Assembly: GCA_019359015.1 (NCBI GenBank)
Contig: JAHHID010000045.1
Coordinates: forward strand, 1 to 56,300
DNA length: 56,300 nucleotides
Source of the DNA: Spirirestis rafaelensis WJT71-NPBG6
Lineage (GTDB): Bacteria; Cyanobacteriota; Cyanobacteriia; Cyanobacteriales; Nostocaceae
Reading direction: 5' to 3'
Both the position numbers and the translations under genes were made by a program. Below the pieces are notes generated by a model, which saw nothing but the letters and a program-made list of their open reading frames with translations, did not search any database and had not been told where the DNA came from. Positions 34,712 to 42,595 of the stretch are shown one piece after another; the first letter of the stretch is position 1; each line of letters opens with the position of its first letter.

Positions 34712-35887
34712 ATGAAATTAGTTAAAAATCTGTCAATTGCCATTCTTGGTGCTGGATTCATGGTATTAGCAACAGCCGCTCAAGCTTTCTCTCTAGAGCT
34801 AACTTACGATAAGTCTTATGGTAGCCCTGGTTTCGGTCCTGGAGAGCTATTTGTTCCCCAAGGCATAACGGTAGATAGCCAAGGGAATATCCTCGTAAGT
34901 AACGGTCGCGGTGTTAACCCGGACGGTACTCCCAACTACAACATCGGTAACAAAGTCGAAGTATTCAGTCCTACTGGTAACTATCTTGGAGCAATTGGCT
35001 CCGGCGGTACAGGACCTGGACAGTTTGACGCACCAACAGTTCTAGAATTCTCTCCGCAAACTGGGGATCTGTATGTAGGTGATGTTTACAATAGCCGCAT
35101 CAGTCAGTTTGATTCTCAGGGTAATTTTATTAGATCCTTTGGATCGTTTACCGGTCTCATACCAGGTAGGCTTTTCTTTGGACCATCTGGTGTGACATTC
35201 GACAAAGCTGGCAATCTGTATGTGGGTGATTATAGCGGCGACAAGATCAATAAATACACTGCTGACGGCGAGTTAATTGGTAGCATTGGCACTTCTGGCA
35301 CTGGTCTTGGGCAGCTCCAAGGACCAGCAGGTATAAGAATTTCCCCAGTTACTGGAAATCTTTATGTGGCTGACCAGTTTAACAACCGCGTTCAGGTACT
35401 CGATCCAGATGGTAAACCTCTGTTAACATTTGGTACACAAGGCAGCGCACCCGGCCAGTTTCTTCAGCCAATTGGTCTTGAACTTGACGACCAAGATAAT
35501 ATCTATGTAGCTGATGCTATCAACAACCGCGTTCAGGTATTCGATAAAAACGGTAACTTCCTCACTGCATACGGTCAATCTGCCCTCGATGCATCAGGCA
35601 ACCCTGTATCGCCTCCAGGATTAACCGATCCTCCAATCGGCAACCCTCTTGACCTCACTCCAGGCAGATTTAACTGGACAGGTGGTACAGCCCTCAAAGA
35701 TAATAAGCTTTATGTGGTCGATTTCTTCCAAGGTCGCGTCCAAGCGTTAAACGTCAACAGAGGTGGCAGCACTTCAGTACCTGAACCTAGCTCATTATTA
35801 GGTCTAGCAGTACTGGGAGTTGGCGCGACTGTTACACTGCGTAAAAAGCAGCAAAAATCACCGATTCTCGAAAAGACCTCTGTTTAA
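34712..35887 (+). CDS. PEP-CTERM NHL-repeat protein
   Basis: A 391-residue exported protein. A signal peptide is clear: MKLVKNLSIAILGAGFMVLA and then TAAQA, with cleavage after AQA near residue 25. The body is an NHL-type beta-propeller with repeats such as QGNILVSNG, TGDLYVGDVYNSRISQF, AGNLYVGD, TGNLYVADQFNNRVQVL and QDNIYVADAINNRVQVF. The C-terminus has VPEPSSLLGLAVLGVGATV then RKKQQ: a PEP motif, a hydrophobic helix and a basic tail, which mark export and processing by an exosortase. I chose the ATG at 34712 because it starts the signal peptide; the frame is open 37 codons upstream. A secreted ligand-binding or extracellular-matrix role is likely. Confidence 0.88.
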   Translation: MKLVKNLSIAILGAGFMVLATAAQAFSLELTYDKSYGSPGFGPGELFVPQGITVDSQGNILVSNGRGVNPDGTPNYNIGNKVEVFSPTGNYLGAIGSGGTGPGQFDAPTVLEFSPQTGDLYVGDVYNSRISQFDSQGNFIRSFGSFTGLIPGRLFFGPSGVTFDKAGNLYVGDYSGDKINKYTADGELIGSIGTSGTGLGQLQGPAGIRISPVTGNLYVADQFNNRVQVLDPDGKPLLTFGTQGSAPGQFLQPIGLELDDQDNIYVADAINNRVQVFDKNGNFLTAYGQSALDASGNPVSPPGLTDPPIGNPLDLTPGRFNWTGGTALKDNKLYVVDFFQGRVQALNVNRGGSTSVPEPSSLLGLAVLGVGATVTLRKKQQKSPILEKTSV

Positions 35888-35925
35888 CCTCTTGTAGGGC
35901 GGGCATCCTGCCCGAACTAAATCAA
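35888..35925. repeat. GGGCGGGCATCCTGCCCG hairpin after the NHL gene
   Basis: TGTAGGGCGGGCATCCTGCCCGAAC follows within 15 bases of the stop. It is a dispersed cyanobacterial repeat with a GGGCAGGATGCCCGCCC-type stem and could serve as a terminator, although no T-tract is present. Confidence 0.5.
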
Positions 35926-35966
35926 ATCACCAAGCCGGTCGCTACACTTATGCCAATCGGGGCGAA

Positions 35967-36212
35967 TCAACAGACAGAATGACGTGTGCCTTTTGCTGCC
36001 ATTTGCATCAATTCTCCCCGGTTCAACTCTACGCGTTCGGCTTTGCCGTCTCATTCGCGTTCGCCCTACAGCCCTTTGGGCATCCTACGGCAGGCGTTGC
36101 CGGAGGCTAGCGTCTCCGATAGGAGAAGAGAATCGCTCTCAGTCAAAAATCCCAGTTTAATCAAGCGATGATACTCGGTTATGGTGAAGCGTTTGGGGGT
36201 GACAATCGTCAT
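35967..36212 (-). pseudogene. Broken Uma2-family gene, interrupted by a palindromic repeat
   Basis: From the ATG at 36212 the minus strand reads MTIVTPKRFTITEYHRLIKL, then GFLTESD, the standard N-terminus of a Uma2 protein. A repeat (about 36030-36128, containing GGAGACGCTAGCCTCCGGCA and AGGATGCCCAAAGGGCTGTAG) then breaks the frame. After it the gene resumes as ELNRGELMQMAAKGTRHSVC before another stop. The rest of the gene is missing, so it is a remnant. It shows that these palindromic elements insert into coding DNA here. Confidence 0.75.
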
Positions 36213-36248
36213 AAAACTTAATTTTTTCTACTAAGGCTTGATTGTCGC

Positions 36249-37295
36249 TTAAGTTAGTGCTTGACTTAATACTTCACGATGTATGAGCGCTCGATCTACT
36301 AAAAACTGAATTTTTTCTGGTGACAATGGATCTCCATTTGCGTAATGTTCCATCCAAGTTTTCCCAATCAAGTTTGCGTCATCTGGTAAACTCGATAAAT
36401 CCCACCCAGGCATATCTAAATCTTCCATCAAACGATTAACTTTGGGATCGTAACTTAGAGCAAAACAGCGACAACCTTCACTAGCTGCCATAATCAAGCT
36501 GTGCAAACGCATTCCAATTACCATTTCTACACCACGATACACACCTTTTAAAAGTTGCGGATCTTCCAGACACATAATTTTGCTGACATCTGGTAGTTGC
36601 GGTTGGATGGCTTCGGCAATGCTTAAATCTTCGCTTTTTTGAAAAGGCAGCAGTAAAATAAACGTTTGCGTAGCTTTTTGGAAATCAACTAAAGCGCGAG
36701 TTAAATTAGCAAGGCGCGTTTGTGTCAGTTGCGGATGCGATCGCAATGTAACAGCAACTCTCGGCGCAGGTAAATCCCAAAGTCCGGGTACAGGCTTACT
36801 TTCCAACGCCCAAACCGGATCGGGTGCGAGAATAAAAGGTATTTGCCAATCAGATAATAAAGCAGCAGAAGCGCGATCGCGTACACTAACTTTGGTACAA
36901 TTAGAATAGGTGTTCCGCGCCATAGAACGAGTCAGAGAACGTTTTAACGGACCGATTCCTTGTGCCCAAGCAACAGTTTTTAAGTTCATTTTTTGTGCTA
37001 ATGCCATCAACCCGCCGTAGTAAAATGGGCTAATACTGCTGGTGACATCTTGAATTAAACTACCACCACCCCAAATAAAAGCATCGCTGGAGCGTAAAGC
37101 TTCAATTAGAGATAACGGTGCCATGCGATCGCTTGATTCAACCAAATAGCGATCGCGTGTTTGCTGTGGATTACCAGAGAGAACCACAGGCGTGACATGT
37201 TCTGGTAGCATTTGTAGAAGCGTCGCTAACAAAGCTTCATCACCACCATTTCCCTTACCGTAATACCCAGACAACAACACCCGCATCTTAGACAT
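36249..37295 (-). CDS. csaB: Polysaccharide pyruvyl transferase (CsaB-like)
   Basis: A 348-residue member of the CsaB family, which transfers pyruvate from PEP to cell-wall polysaccharide; in other bacteria this makes pyruvylated sites that anchor S-layer proteins. Evidence: MRVLLSGYYGKGNGGDEALL at the N-terminus, FIWGGGSLIQDVTS, GPLKRSLTRSMARN, MRLHSLIMAASEG and FALSYDPKVNRLM. The start is uncertain: I took the ATG at 37295 (MSKMRV); the one at 37286 (MRVLLSG) is equally plausible. No other polysaccharide genes are adjacent. The related cyanobacterial proteins are usually annotated CsaB without experimental proof. Confidence 0.83.
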   Translation of the reverse strand: MSKMRVLLSGYYGKGNGGDEALLATLLQMLPEHVTPVVLSGNPQQTRDRYLVESSDRMAPLSLIEALRSSDAFIWGGGSLIQDVTSSISPFYYGGLMALAQKMNLKTVAWAQGIGPLKRSLTRSMARNTYSNCTKVSVRDRASAALLSDWQIPFILAPDPVWALESKPVPGLWDLPAPRVAVTLRSHPQLTQTRLANLTRALVDFQKATQTFILLLPFQKSEDLSIAEAIQPQLPDVSKIMCLEDPQLLKGVYRGVEMVIGMRLHSLIMAASEGCRCFALSYDPKVNRLMEDLDMPGWDLSSLPDDANLIGKTWMEHYANGDPLSPEKIQFLVDRALIHREVLSQALT

Positions 37296-37390
37296 TTTGG
37301 ATTTTACCCAACAGTATTTTGGATTAGTCAAGAGTCCAAATATAAACTCTGGAAATTTTTAATTTTGAATGAGCGAATTTTAAATTAATT

Positions 37391-37735
37391 ATGCACGTCC
37401 TTTCGATTCCCACCTGGATTATTCATATTTCTAGCGTTATTGAGTGGATTGCCGCCATTTGGTTAATCTGGACTTACGGTGAAGTTACTGGCAACCGTAC
37501 TTGGGGAGCATTGTCTTTTGCCATGTTACCAGCTTTGATTAGCGCCATGTGTGCTTGCACCTGGCATTATTTCGATAATGCCGAATCTTTAGAATGGTTG
37601 GTAACACTGCAAGCTGCCATGACTTTAATCGGCAATTTTACACTTTGGGCAGCTGCGGTGTTGATTTGGCGATCCAGCAAGTCGCAAAAGCCTGTAGAAG
37701 CAGATTCTCAAGAAACTATGACATCAAAGCCATGA
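37391..37735 (+). CDS. DUF2499 (Ycf49-like) membrane protein
   Basis: A 114-residue membrane protein of the DUF2499 family, shared with chloroplasts (Ycf49-like). About three hydrophobic segments are visible: IIHISSVIEWIAAIWLIW, LSFAMLPALISAMCACTW and LVTLQAAMTLIGNFTLWAAAVLIW. The HYFDNAESLEW loop is characteristic. Function unknown. It is followed 73 bases later by the DUF3593 gene, the usual partner, and then hisA. Confidence 0.87.
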   Translation: MHVLSIPTWIIHISSVIEWIAAIWLIWTYGEVTGNRTWGALSFAMLPALISAMCACTWHYFDNAESLEWLVTLQAAMTLIGNFTLWAAAVLIWRSSKSQKPVEADSQETMTSKP

Positions 37736-37757
37736 TTTCTTAACATTCCGAACTTTC

Positions 37758-37788
37758 GTACAGACGCGATGTTCCTCGCATCTCTACA
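37758..37788. repeat. ACAGACGCGATGTT..CGCATCTCTAC palindromic repeat
   Basis: Imperfect copy of the GTAGAGACGCGAT palindrome family, between the DUF2499 and DUF3593 genes. Confidence 0.7.
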
Positions 37789-37808
37789 ATTTTTAACTCT
37801 CAAAACCG

Positions 37809-38099
37809 ATGATTTCAAAAGAAACTTTATTTGCCCTATCACTGTTTCCCTACTTGGGATTCTTGTGGTTTATCAAGCGTTCTGAACAAATGCCACGTTT
37901 GGCACTTTATGGATTTTACGGCACTCTGGTCTTTGTCGGAGTCACCATTCCAGTAGCGATTTACGCTCAAGTGCATTATGGTGAATCTTTAGCAAATGTC
38001 GATTGGTTGCACGGGGGTGCAGAAGTTTTTTTAACGCTTTCTAATATATTAATTGTGTTGGGTTTTCGGCAAGCGGTCATGAAAGAAACTAGGGATTAG
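37809..38099 (+). CDS. DUF3593 membrane protein
   Basis: A 96-residue protein beginning MISKETLFALSLFPYLGFLW, with RLALYGFYGTLVFVGVTIP, then DWLHGGAEVFLTLSNIL. Two to three membrane segments are visible. DUF3593 proteins are found in cyanobacteria and plastids, often directly after DUF2499 as here. Function unknown. hisA follows after 78 bases that include GGGCAT-type repeats, on the same strand. Confidence 0.87.
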   Translation: MISKETLFALSLFPYLGFLWFIKRSEQMPRLALYGFYGTLVFVGVTIPVAIYAQVHYGESLANVDWLHGGAEVFLTLSNILIVLGFRQAVMKETRD

Positions 38100-38177
38100 A
38101 AGAGGGGAAAAGGAAAAGAATTATTAAGATTGCCCAATGCCCAATGCCCAACAACTAACAACTAACAACTAACAATT

Positions 38178-38951
38178 ATGGATGTAATTCCCGCGATTGA
38201 TTTACTAGAAGGTCGTTGTGTGCGACTTTATCAAGGAGACTATTCGCAGTCGCAAGTTTTTAATGAAAATCCGGCTGATGTTGCCAAACAGTGGGTTGAA
38301 GAAGGTGCAAGCAGACTGCACGTTGTTGATTTGGATGGTGCAAAAGCAGGTAAGATAGTTAATCTAGGGGCAATTGAAGCGATCGCATCTACAGTATCAG
38401 TACCAATTCAAGTTGGTGGGGGTTTGCGCGATCGCCAAAGTGTGCAACAATTATTCGATATAGGTGTGCAACGGGCAATTCTGGGAACCGTCGCTGTAGA
38501 ACAACCTCAGTTAGTACAAGAACTCTGCCAAGAATTTCCCCAACAAATTATTATTGGTATTGACGCGCGTAACGGATTAGTAGCGACTCGCGGTTGGTTA
38601 GAAACTTCAGAAGTTCTAGCTACGCAGCTAGCGGTACAAATGCAAGAATTAGGAGCAGCAGCGATTATCTACACAGATATCCACCGTGACGGTACTTTGT
38701 CGGGACCGAATTTAGAAGCTTTGCGAGAACTTGCAGCTGCTATTTCTTTACCTATTATCGCTTCTGGCGGCGTTAGTTCTATAACAGATTTGTTAAGTTT
38801 GCTTGCGTTGGAAGCCCAAGGCGTAACTGGTGTGATTGTCGGGAAGGCGTTGTATACTGGTGATATTTCTTTGAAAGAAGCATTACGAGCGATCGGTCCT
38901 GGACGTATTCAAGATATTCCCCCCAATCTAGATTTTTCTACCTTTGCGTAA
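38178..38951 (+). CDS. hisA: Phosphoribosylformimino-5-aminoimidazole carboxamide ribotide isomerase
   Basis: HisA, the isomerase of histidine biosynthesis: it opens the ProFAR ribose to the ribulose form. At 257 residues it is a normal (beta/alpha)8 barrel. The first catalytic Asp is in [26 protein letters not shown] and GTVAVEQP form the phosphate site, and the second catalytic Asp is in [22 protein letters not shown] holds the second phosphate site. No other his gene is adjacent. A hairpin with a T-tract follows at 39035-39057. Confidence 0.95.
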   Translation: MDVIPAIDLLEGRCVRLYQGDYSQSQVFNENPADVAKQWVEEGASRLHVVDLDGAKAGKIVNLGAIEAIASTVSVPIQVGGGLRDRQSVQQLFDIGVQRAILGTVAVEQPQLVQELCQEFPQQIIIGIDARNGLVATRGWLETSEVLATQLAVQMQELGAAAIIYTDIHRDGTLSGPNLEALRELAAAISLPIIASGGVSSITDLLSLLALEAQGVTGVIVGKALYTGDISLKEALRAIGPGRIQDIPPNLDFSTFA

Positions 38952-39034
38952 TATCAAATCCAGTGTTTGTAAGCAACACAGCTTAAATTCAGGTTTGGTT
39001 CAAAACCAACCAGATAGACAATTTAATATTTTTC

Positions 39035-39057
39035 ATCGGCTATAAGCCGATTTTTTT
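39035..39057 (+). terminator. Rho-independent terminator after hisA
   Basis: ATCGGCT, ATA loop, AGCCGAT, then a run of T. It lies about 85 bases after the hisA stop and is a canonical intrinsic terminator. Confidence 0.85.
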
Positions 39058-39129
39058 ATTTATTTCCGGAATAGCAACTTACGAGCTTGTATCTCAAGTT
39101 GTAAAGAGTTCACAATCGGATATATTGTT

Positions 39130-39255
39130 ATGAATGGTCTAAAACCGCCTAATAATGGTAAGCCAAAAAAAACTGAGAATGGTGCTACTAGATTGCAAAC
39201 CAACAATCAAATCGATGCCAAACCCCAGCCGACAAAACTGGATCAAACACTATAA
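39130..39255 (+). CDS. Possible 41-residue small protein
   Basis: An ORF that starts MNGLKPPNNGKPKKTENGAT and continues RLQTNNQIDAKPQPTKL, ending QTL. Rich in Pro, Asn, Lys and Gln, with no hydrophobic core, so probably disordered. I see no clear ribosome-binding site (ATATATTGTT precedes the ATG). It lies after the hisA terminator in otherwise repeat-filled DNA, on the strand opposite to the coiled-coil genes. Could be a real small protein, a precursor peptide or chance. Confidence 0.35.
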   Translation: MNGLKPPNNGKPKKTENGATRLQTNNQIDAKPQPTKLDQTL

Positions 39256-39524
39256 TTCAGCGTGCATTCAACTTGACTAATGTCTATCAAGTCCTTTGCA
39301 CAGAAGTTTATGTTGTAATTTTTTATTTTTTAACTTTTAAATATAATGGGTTTCCTCTGGGTAGAGACGTAAAAATAAATACGTCTCTATTTTCTTTTTG
39401 AAACAAGTAGTAAGGACTTCAGTCCTTTCATTTGAGGACTAAAGTCGTCATTACAAGATTCTAAAAGTTATAAACTAGTAAAAATCACGTTTTTACTAGT
39501 TTATAAATGTAAGTGAGAACCAAA
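39256..39524. repeat. Repeat cluster and hairpin after the coiled-coil gene
   Basis: It holds a GTAGAGACGTAAAAATAAATACGTCTCTA palindrome (39361-39390) and the element GTAAGGACTTCAGTCCTTTC..GAGGACTAAAGTCGT (about 39408-39455). The AT-rich perfect hairpin at 39469-39505 (16-bp arms TATAAACTAGTAAAAA, loop TCACG) is well placed as a terminator for the minus-strand gene ending at 39525. Confidence 0.75.
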
Positions 39525-40601
39525 CTACTTATTTTTAGCTTGAGTTTTTGCTTGTTCTAAAGCAATTTCTTTTATAGCTTGATATGAATTCACATTTGCA
39601 GAACCTTCAATAGCTTTAACAGCCAAATCTTGTACTTGCTTCAGAGCGGATTCAAGTTGTTTCGCTAGGTTTTGAATTCGATAATCTTGATTAGATATTG
39701 TCTGTTCTAAAGATTGCAATCTTTGTTCATAAAAACGCTTTTGCCCTTCTACATCTTTAGCGTATAAATCGGCTTTAATCTTAGCTTGGTAGTGAGCAAT
39801 GCCTTTGCCCTCTTCTGTCGCTTTCTTAATTGCAGCTTCTTTTTCTTTCGGAAAAGCCTCTACTTTAGCTTTAGCTTCTTCAAATTGTTTTTCTCGCTCA
39901 GAAATTTCTTTTTCTTTTTCACTCCACTGTTTATTTACTTCTTGCTGTAAATCTTCCAATTCTTTATACAAACCTTTCTGCCGCTGTTCATATTCATCTG
40001 TGTCTAATTTGCGTTGAAGTTCTAAATCATACTTATACTCTGCCGCTTCTCTTTGGCGAGTTTTATGGATGTTTTCATTGCGTTCTTTTGTCGTAGCTTT
40101 GTATTCTTCTTGCTCTTTTACCCAAGTATTTCTTTCTTCTAATATTTCTTGGGATAACTCTTCATAACGCTGGCTAAACTCTTCCTGATAAGCCTTAGCA
40201 TTATCTTCATAGGATTTTACAAGCGTATCTAATATATCTTCGGAAACTTCTAAATTATGTAATTGTTTTAATTCTTCAACTTCCTTATCTATGGCTTGCC
40301 TAACTTCTGCTAATTTGAAAGCTTGGTTGGTGAGTTGTTCAGATAGTTCGCTAGCAGCGCTACCAAAACCTAACTGAATTTTTGCCAAGCTTTCAATAGT
40401 GGAATTCATCTTTTGCTGGATGGTAGATGACTGGCTCATAGCTATTTTTGATTCAATTTTGGGCTTTTCGGGTGTGAATTGACTCTTTTTCTCTAATTGA
40501 TCAAGTTGAGATTTAAGTGCTGCTTTCTCTTTTGCTAATTCATCATATGCTTGAAGAATTTCTACTTTGGTGCTTTTATCATTTGGTTTTTTAGCTGCCA
40601 T
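39525..40601 (-). CDS. Coiled-coil protein, paralogue A
   Basis: A 358-residue, highly charged, almost entirely helical protein (rich in Glu, Lys and Gln). Long coiled-coil segments start after about residue 18 (EILQAYDELAKEKAALKSQL) and resume through ELEDLQQEVNKQWSEKEKEI and the C-terminal LEQTISNQDYRIQNLAKQLE. The segment IQLGFGSAASELSEQLTNQ aligns with LQLEFGSIVNQLSEKLAKQ in the neighbour, so the two are paralogues. The start at 40601 (MAAKKPND) has AAGGT about eight bases upstream. No membrane segment is visible. Coiled-coil proteins of this sort can form intracellular filaments in multicellular cyanobacteria; that is an inference. Confidence 0.75.
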   Translation of the reverse strand: MAAKKPNDKSTKVEILQAYDELAKEKAALKSQLDQLEKKSQFTPEKPKIESKIAMSQSSTIQQKMNSTIESLAKIQLGFGSAASELSEQLTNQAFKLAEVRQAIDKEVEELKQLHNLEVSEDILDTLVKSYEDNAKAYQEEFSQRYEELSQEILEERNTWVKEQEEYKATTKERNENIHKTRQREAAEYKYDLELQRKLDTDEYEQRQKGLYKELEDLQQEVNKQWSEKEKEISEREKQFEEAKAKVEAFPKEKEAAIKKATEEGKGIAHYQAKIKADLYAKDVEGQKRFYEQRLQSLEQTISNQDYRIQNLAKQLESALKQVQDLAVKAIEGSANVNSYQAIKEIALEQAKTQAKNK

Positions 40602-40727
40602 AACAAACCTTCTATTCTCCAACTAAAAATTTAATTCCTGGTTTTTTGGCTCTGCCTTCAAAGTGGCTCTGCCACTTTGAATGCATTCCCTGGTAGAACC
40701 AGGGAACGAGTACAAAACGACTAAAAA
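40602..40727. repeat. Two small perfect hairpins between the coiled-coil genes
   Basis: TCAAAGTGG-CTCTG-CCACTTTGA (40658-40680) and TTCCCTGGT-AGA-ACCAGGGAA (40686-40706), both with 9-bp perfect stems, lie between the paralogues. They may attenuate or process the shared transcript, or be dispersed repeats. Confidence 0.65.
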
Positions 40728-41705
40728 CTATTTTGCCGAACCATCAAAAGCTCTCATTGCCAAGTCTTGTGCTTGTTTCAAGGCAGTTTGTAATTGAGTA
40801 GAAATCCCTTCTATTTGCTCAACCTGCTTCTGAATTTTTTGTTCCAAAGATTGAACTTTAGCTTCATAACTTTGTTTAGTCGATTCCCAATCTTTCTCAA
40901 ATAAATCAGCCTCTACTTTTGCCTTTTGACTTGTTTCTTTAATTGCTTCTTCTCTAGCTTTCTTAATTGCTTCTTCCATTTCGTTGGGAAAGGCTGTAAT
41001 TTTTTGTTGATATTCTGTAAATAAAACTTGGCGTTCTTTAATAATTTTTTCTCGTTCTGCCCAATTTTTTTCTTTATCTAGCGTGTTTTCTTGTATTTCT
41101 CTTTCTAAATTGCGCTTTTTCGCTTCGTAAGCGTTTGTGTTAAGTTTGCGAGTAGTTTCTAATTTATATTGATATTCGTCTGTTTCTAAAGAGCGTTGTT
41201 TGGCTAATGATTCGTTGTATGCTTCTAGTGCTTCTTCATACTCCGCTTGTTCTTTTTGCCATTCTTTACGCTTTTGGGCAATTTCTTTATCTAGTGCTTC
41301 TCGCTTGCTGGCAATATCTTCTTTAAGGGTTTTTAACTTTTCTCGGTGTTCTTGAGTTAAGAAGTCTAAGGTATCTGCAACAATTCTAATTTGCTGAAGT
41401 TCTTGCAAATTTTGTGTGGCAATTTCTCTAGCTCGATTCAATTCATCTAATTTAGAGTTCTGTTTAGCTAACTTTTCAGATAGTTGATTGACAATGCTGC
41501 CAAACTCTAATTGTAAATCAGCTAACCCTTTGACAATGCTATCAACTGTGTAGGTAGAAGCAGCTTCGAGTGTTTCTTTATTTTTCGCTTTTTCTGCTTC
41601 TTCTTGTTTGGTTGCTATTTTAGATTCTAATTTTTTCCTATCAGCAATAATTTGCTGAAATGCTTGCATTAGTTGTTGTTTGCTGTCTTTGACTGCTATG
41701 CTCAT
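40728..41705 (-). CDS. Coiled-coil protein, paralogue B
   Basis: A 325-residue paralogue of the downstream gene (39525-40601), with the same order of charged helices and shared segments (ADLQLEFGSIVNQLSEKLAK and TRKLNTNAYEAKKRNLEREI). The last part, QIEGISTQLQTALKQAQDLA then MRAFDGSAK, corresponds to the paralogue's ALKQVQDLAVKAIEGSANV end. It starts MSIAVKDSKQQLMQAFQQII. The genes are co-directional and 126 bases apart, so a two-gene unit is likely, with this gene first. Function unknown; a cytoskeletal or envelope-associated role is plausible. Confidence 0.75.
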   Translation of the reverse strand: MSIAVKDSKQQLMQAFQQIIADRKKLESKIATKQEEAEKAKNKETLEAASTYTVDSIVKGLADLQLEFGSIVNQLSEKLAKQNSKLDELNRAREIATQNLQELQQIRIVADTLDFLTQEHREKLKTLKEDIASKREALDKEIAQKRKEWQKEQAEYEEALEAYNESLAKQRSLETDEYQYKLETTRKLNTNAYEAKKRNLEREIQENTLDKEKNWAEREKIIKERQVLFTEYQQKITAFPNEMEEAIKKAREEAIKETSQKAKVEADLFEKDWESTKQSYEAKVQSLEQKIQKQVEQIEGISTQLQTALKQAQDLAMRAFDGSAK

Positions 41706-42595
41706 ACTCTAACTCCTTTAAATATGCGTTTGTGTACTCTTTTTGCAAGTCATATCAAGAGAAAAGGTTCACTCAAGCCTGACTTTTTTTCTATGCAGAC
41801 ATCAGGCTAGCCTTTAAATCAGCGTTTTTAACGCGGTAGAATTACTGAAAGTCTTATTCGATTTGAATGAGAAAAGAATTACAGCTATGTTTGCAAACAG
41901 CTTGGTTGTAAGTTGTTCTCAATTAACGAGAACAACTTAATAGGTGATGATTTTGGTTTCAAAAACTAAGATCCTCGCTTTTTTATGTATTTCTGGCTGA
42001 TTTGCCAAAAAACACAAAAGGCAATGTCAAAAATTGCAGAATATCTGCGTTAATGATTAGAAAAGATTCATTTGAGGTAGATTTTCCTCGGTTTACTCTA
42101 TAGTATAAATGTACTATATAGATTAACTCATATTTATTGCTTTATGTCAAGGAAGAGAGGAAAATTTTGACCAAACAGGGGAATTAAGTGAAAAATTGGG
42201 ATTTTGTCAGATAATTAGTTGCGAAGGTTGGTTTGTGCAGCCTCTAGTAGGCTGTAACACTAAGTTTGAGTTAGGGTTTGAGGAATACGGTTCGGATAAG
42301 CCCGCAGGCTTCAGCCTGAGGCTATACAAACAAAGCCAGACGAGCGCAGGCTTCAAAAATCTAGCCTGTGTTCGCGTACCGTGTCGTAGACAAGGCAGGC
42401 TTGGCTCGTATAGCCTTACGGTTTAAGGTAAGGGTTTTTGTTAACCGAACCGTATTGAGGGTTTGAGCATTTGTTTTAAGCACTGAAGTGCTTACTACGT
42501 AAGTTTCAAAAAATCTGGTGTAAGGATCTTTTCATACGCTTGCACCAGATAAAAGATTGTTTGATTCTGAGGGGAGTTTGTTTATCTGTCGCTAG
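41706..42595. other. Large intergenic region, repeats only
   Basis: An 890-base gap between nadE (minus) and the coiled-coil genes (minus). No convincing gene. It contains a GTTGTTCTC..GAGAACAAC hairpin near 41919-41938. An AT palindrome TATAGTA-TAAATG-TACTATA is at 42099-42118. A cluster of dispersed repeats (CCGCAGGCTTCAGCCTGAGGC and similar) spans 42296-42420. A TAAGCACTGAAGTGCTTA palindrome lies at about 42478-42495, like one near 32111-32140. The small ORF at 42196 is made of these repeats. Confidence 0.6.
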
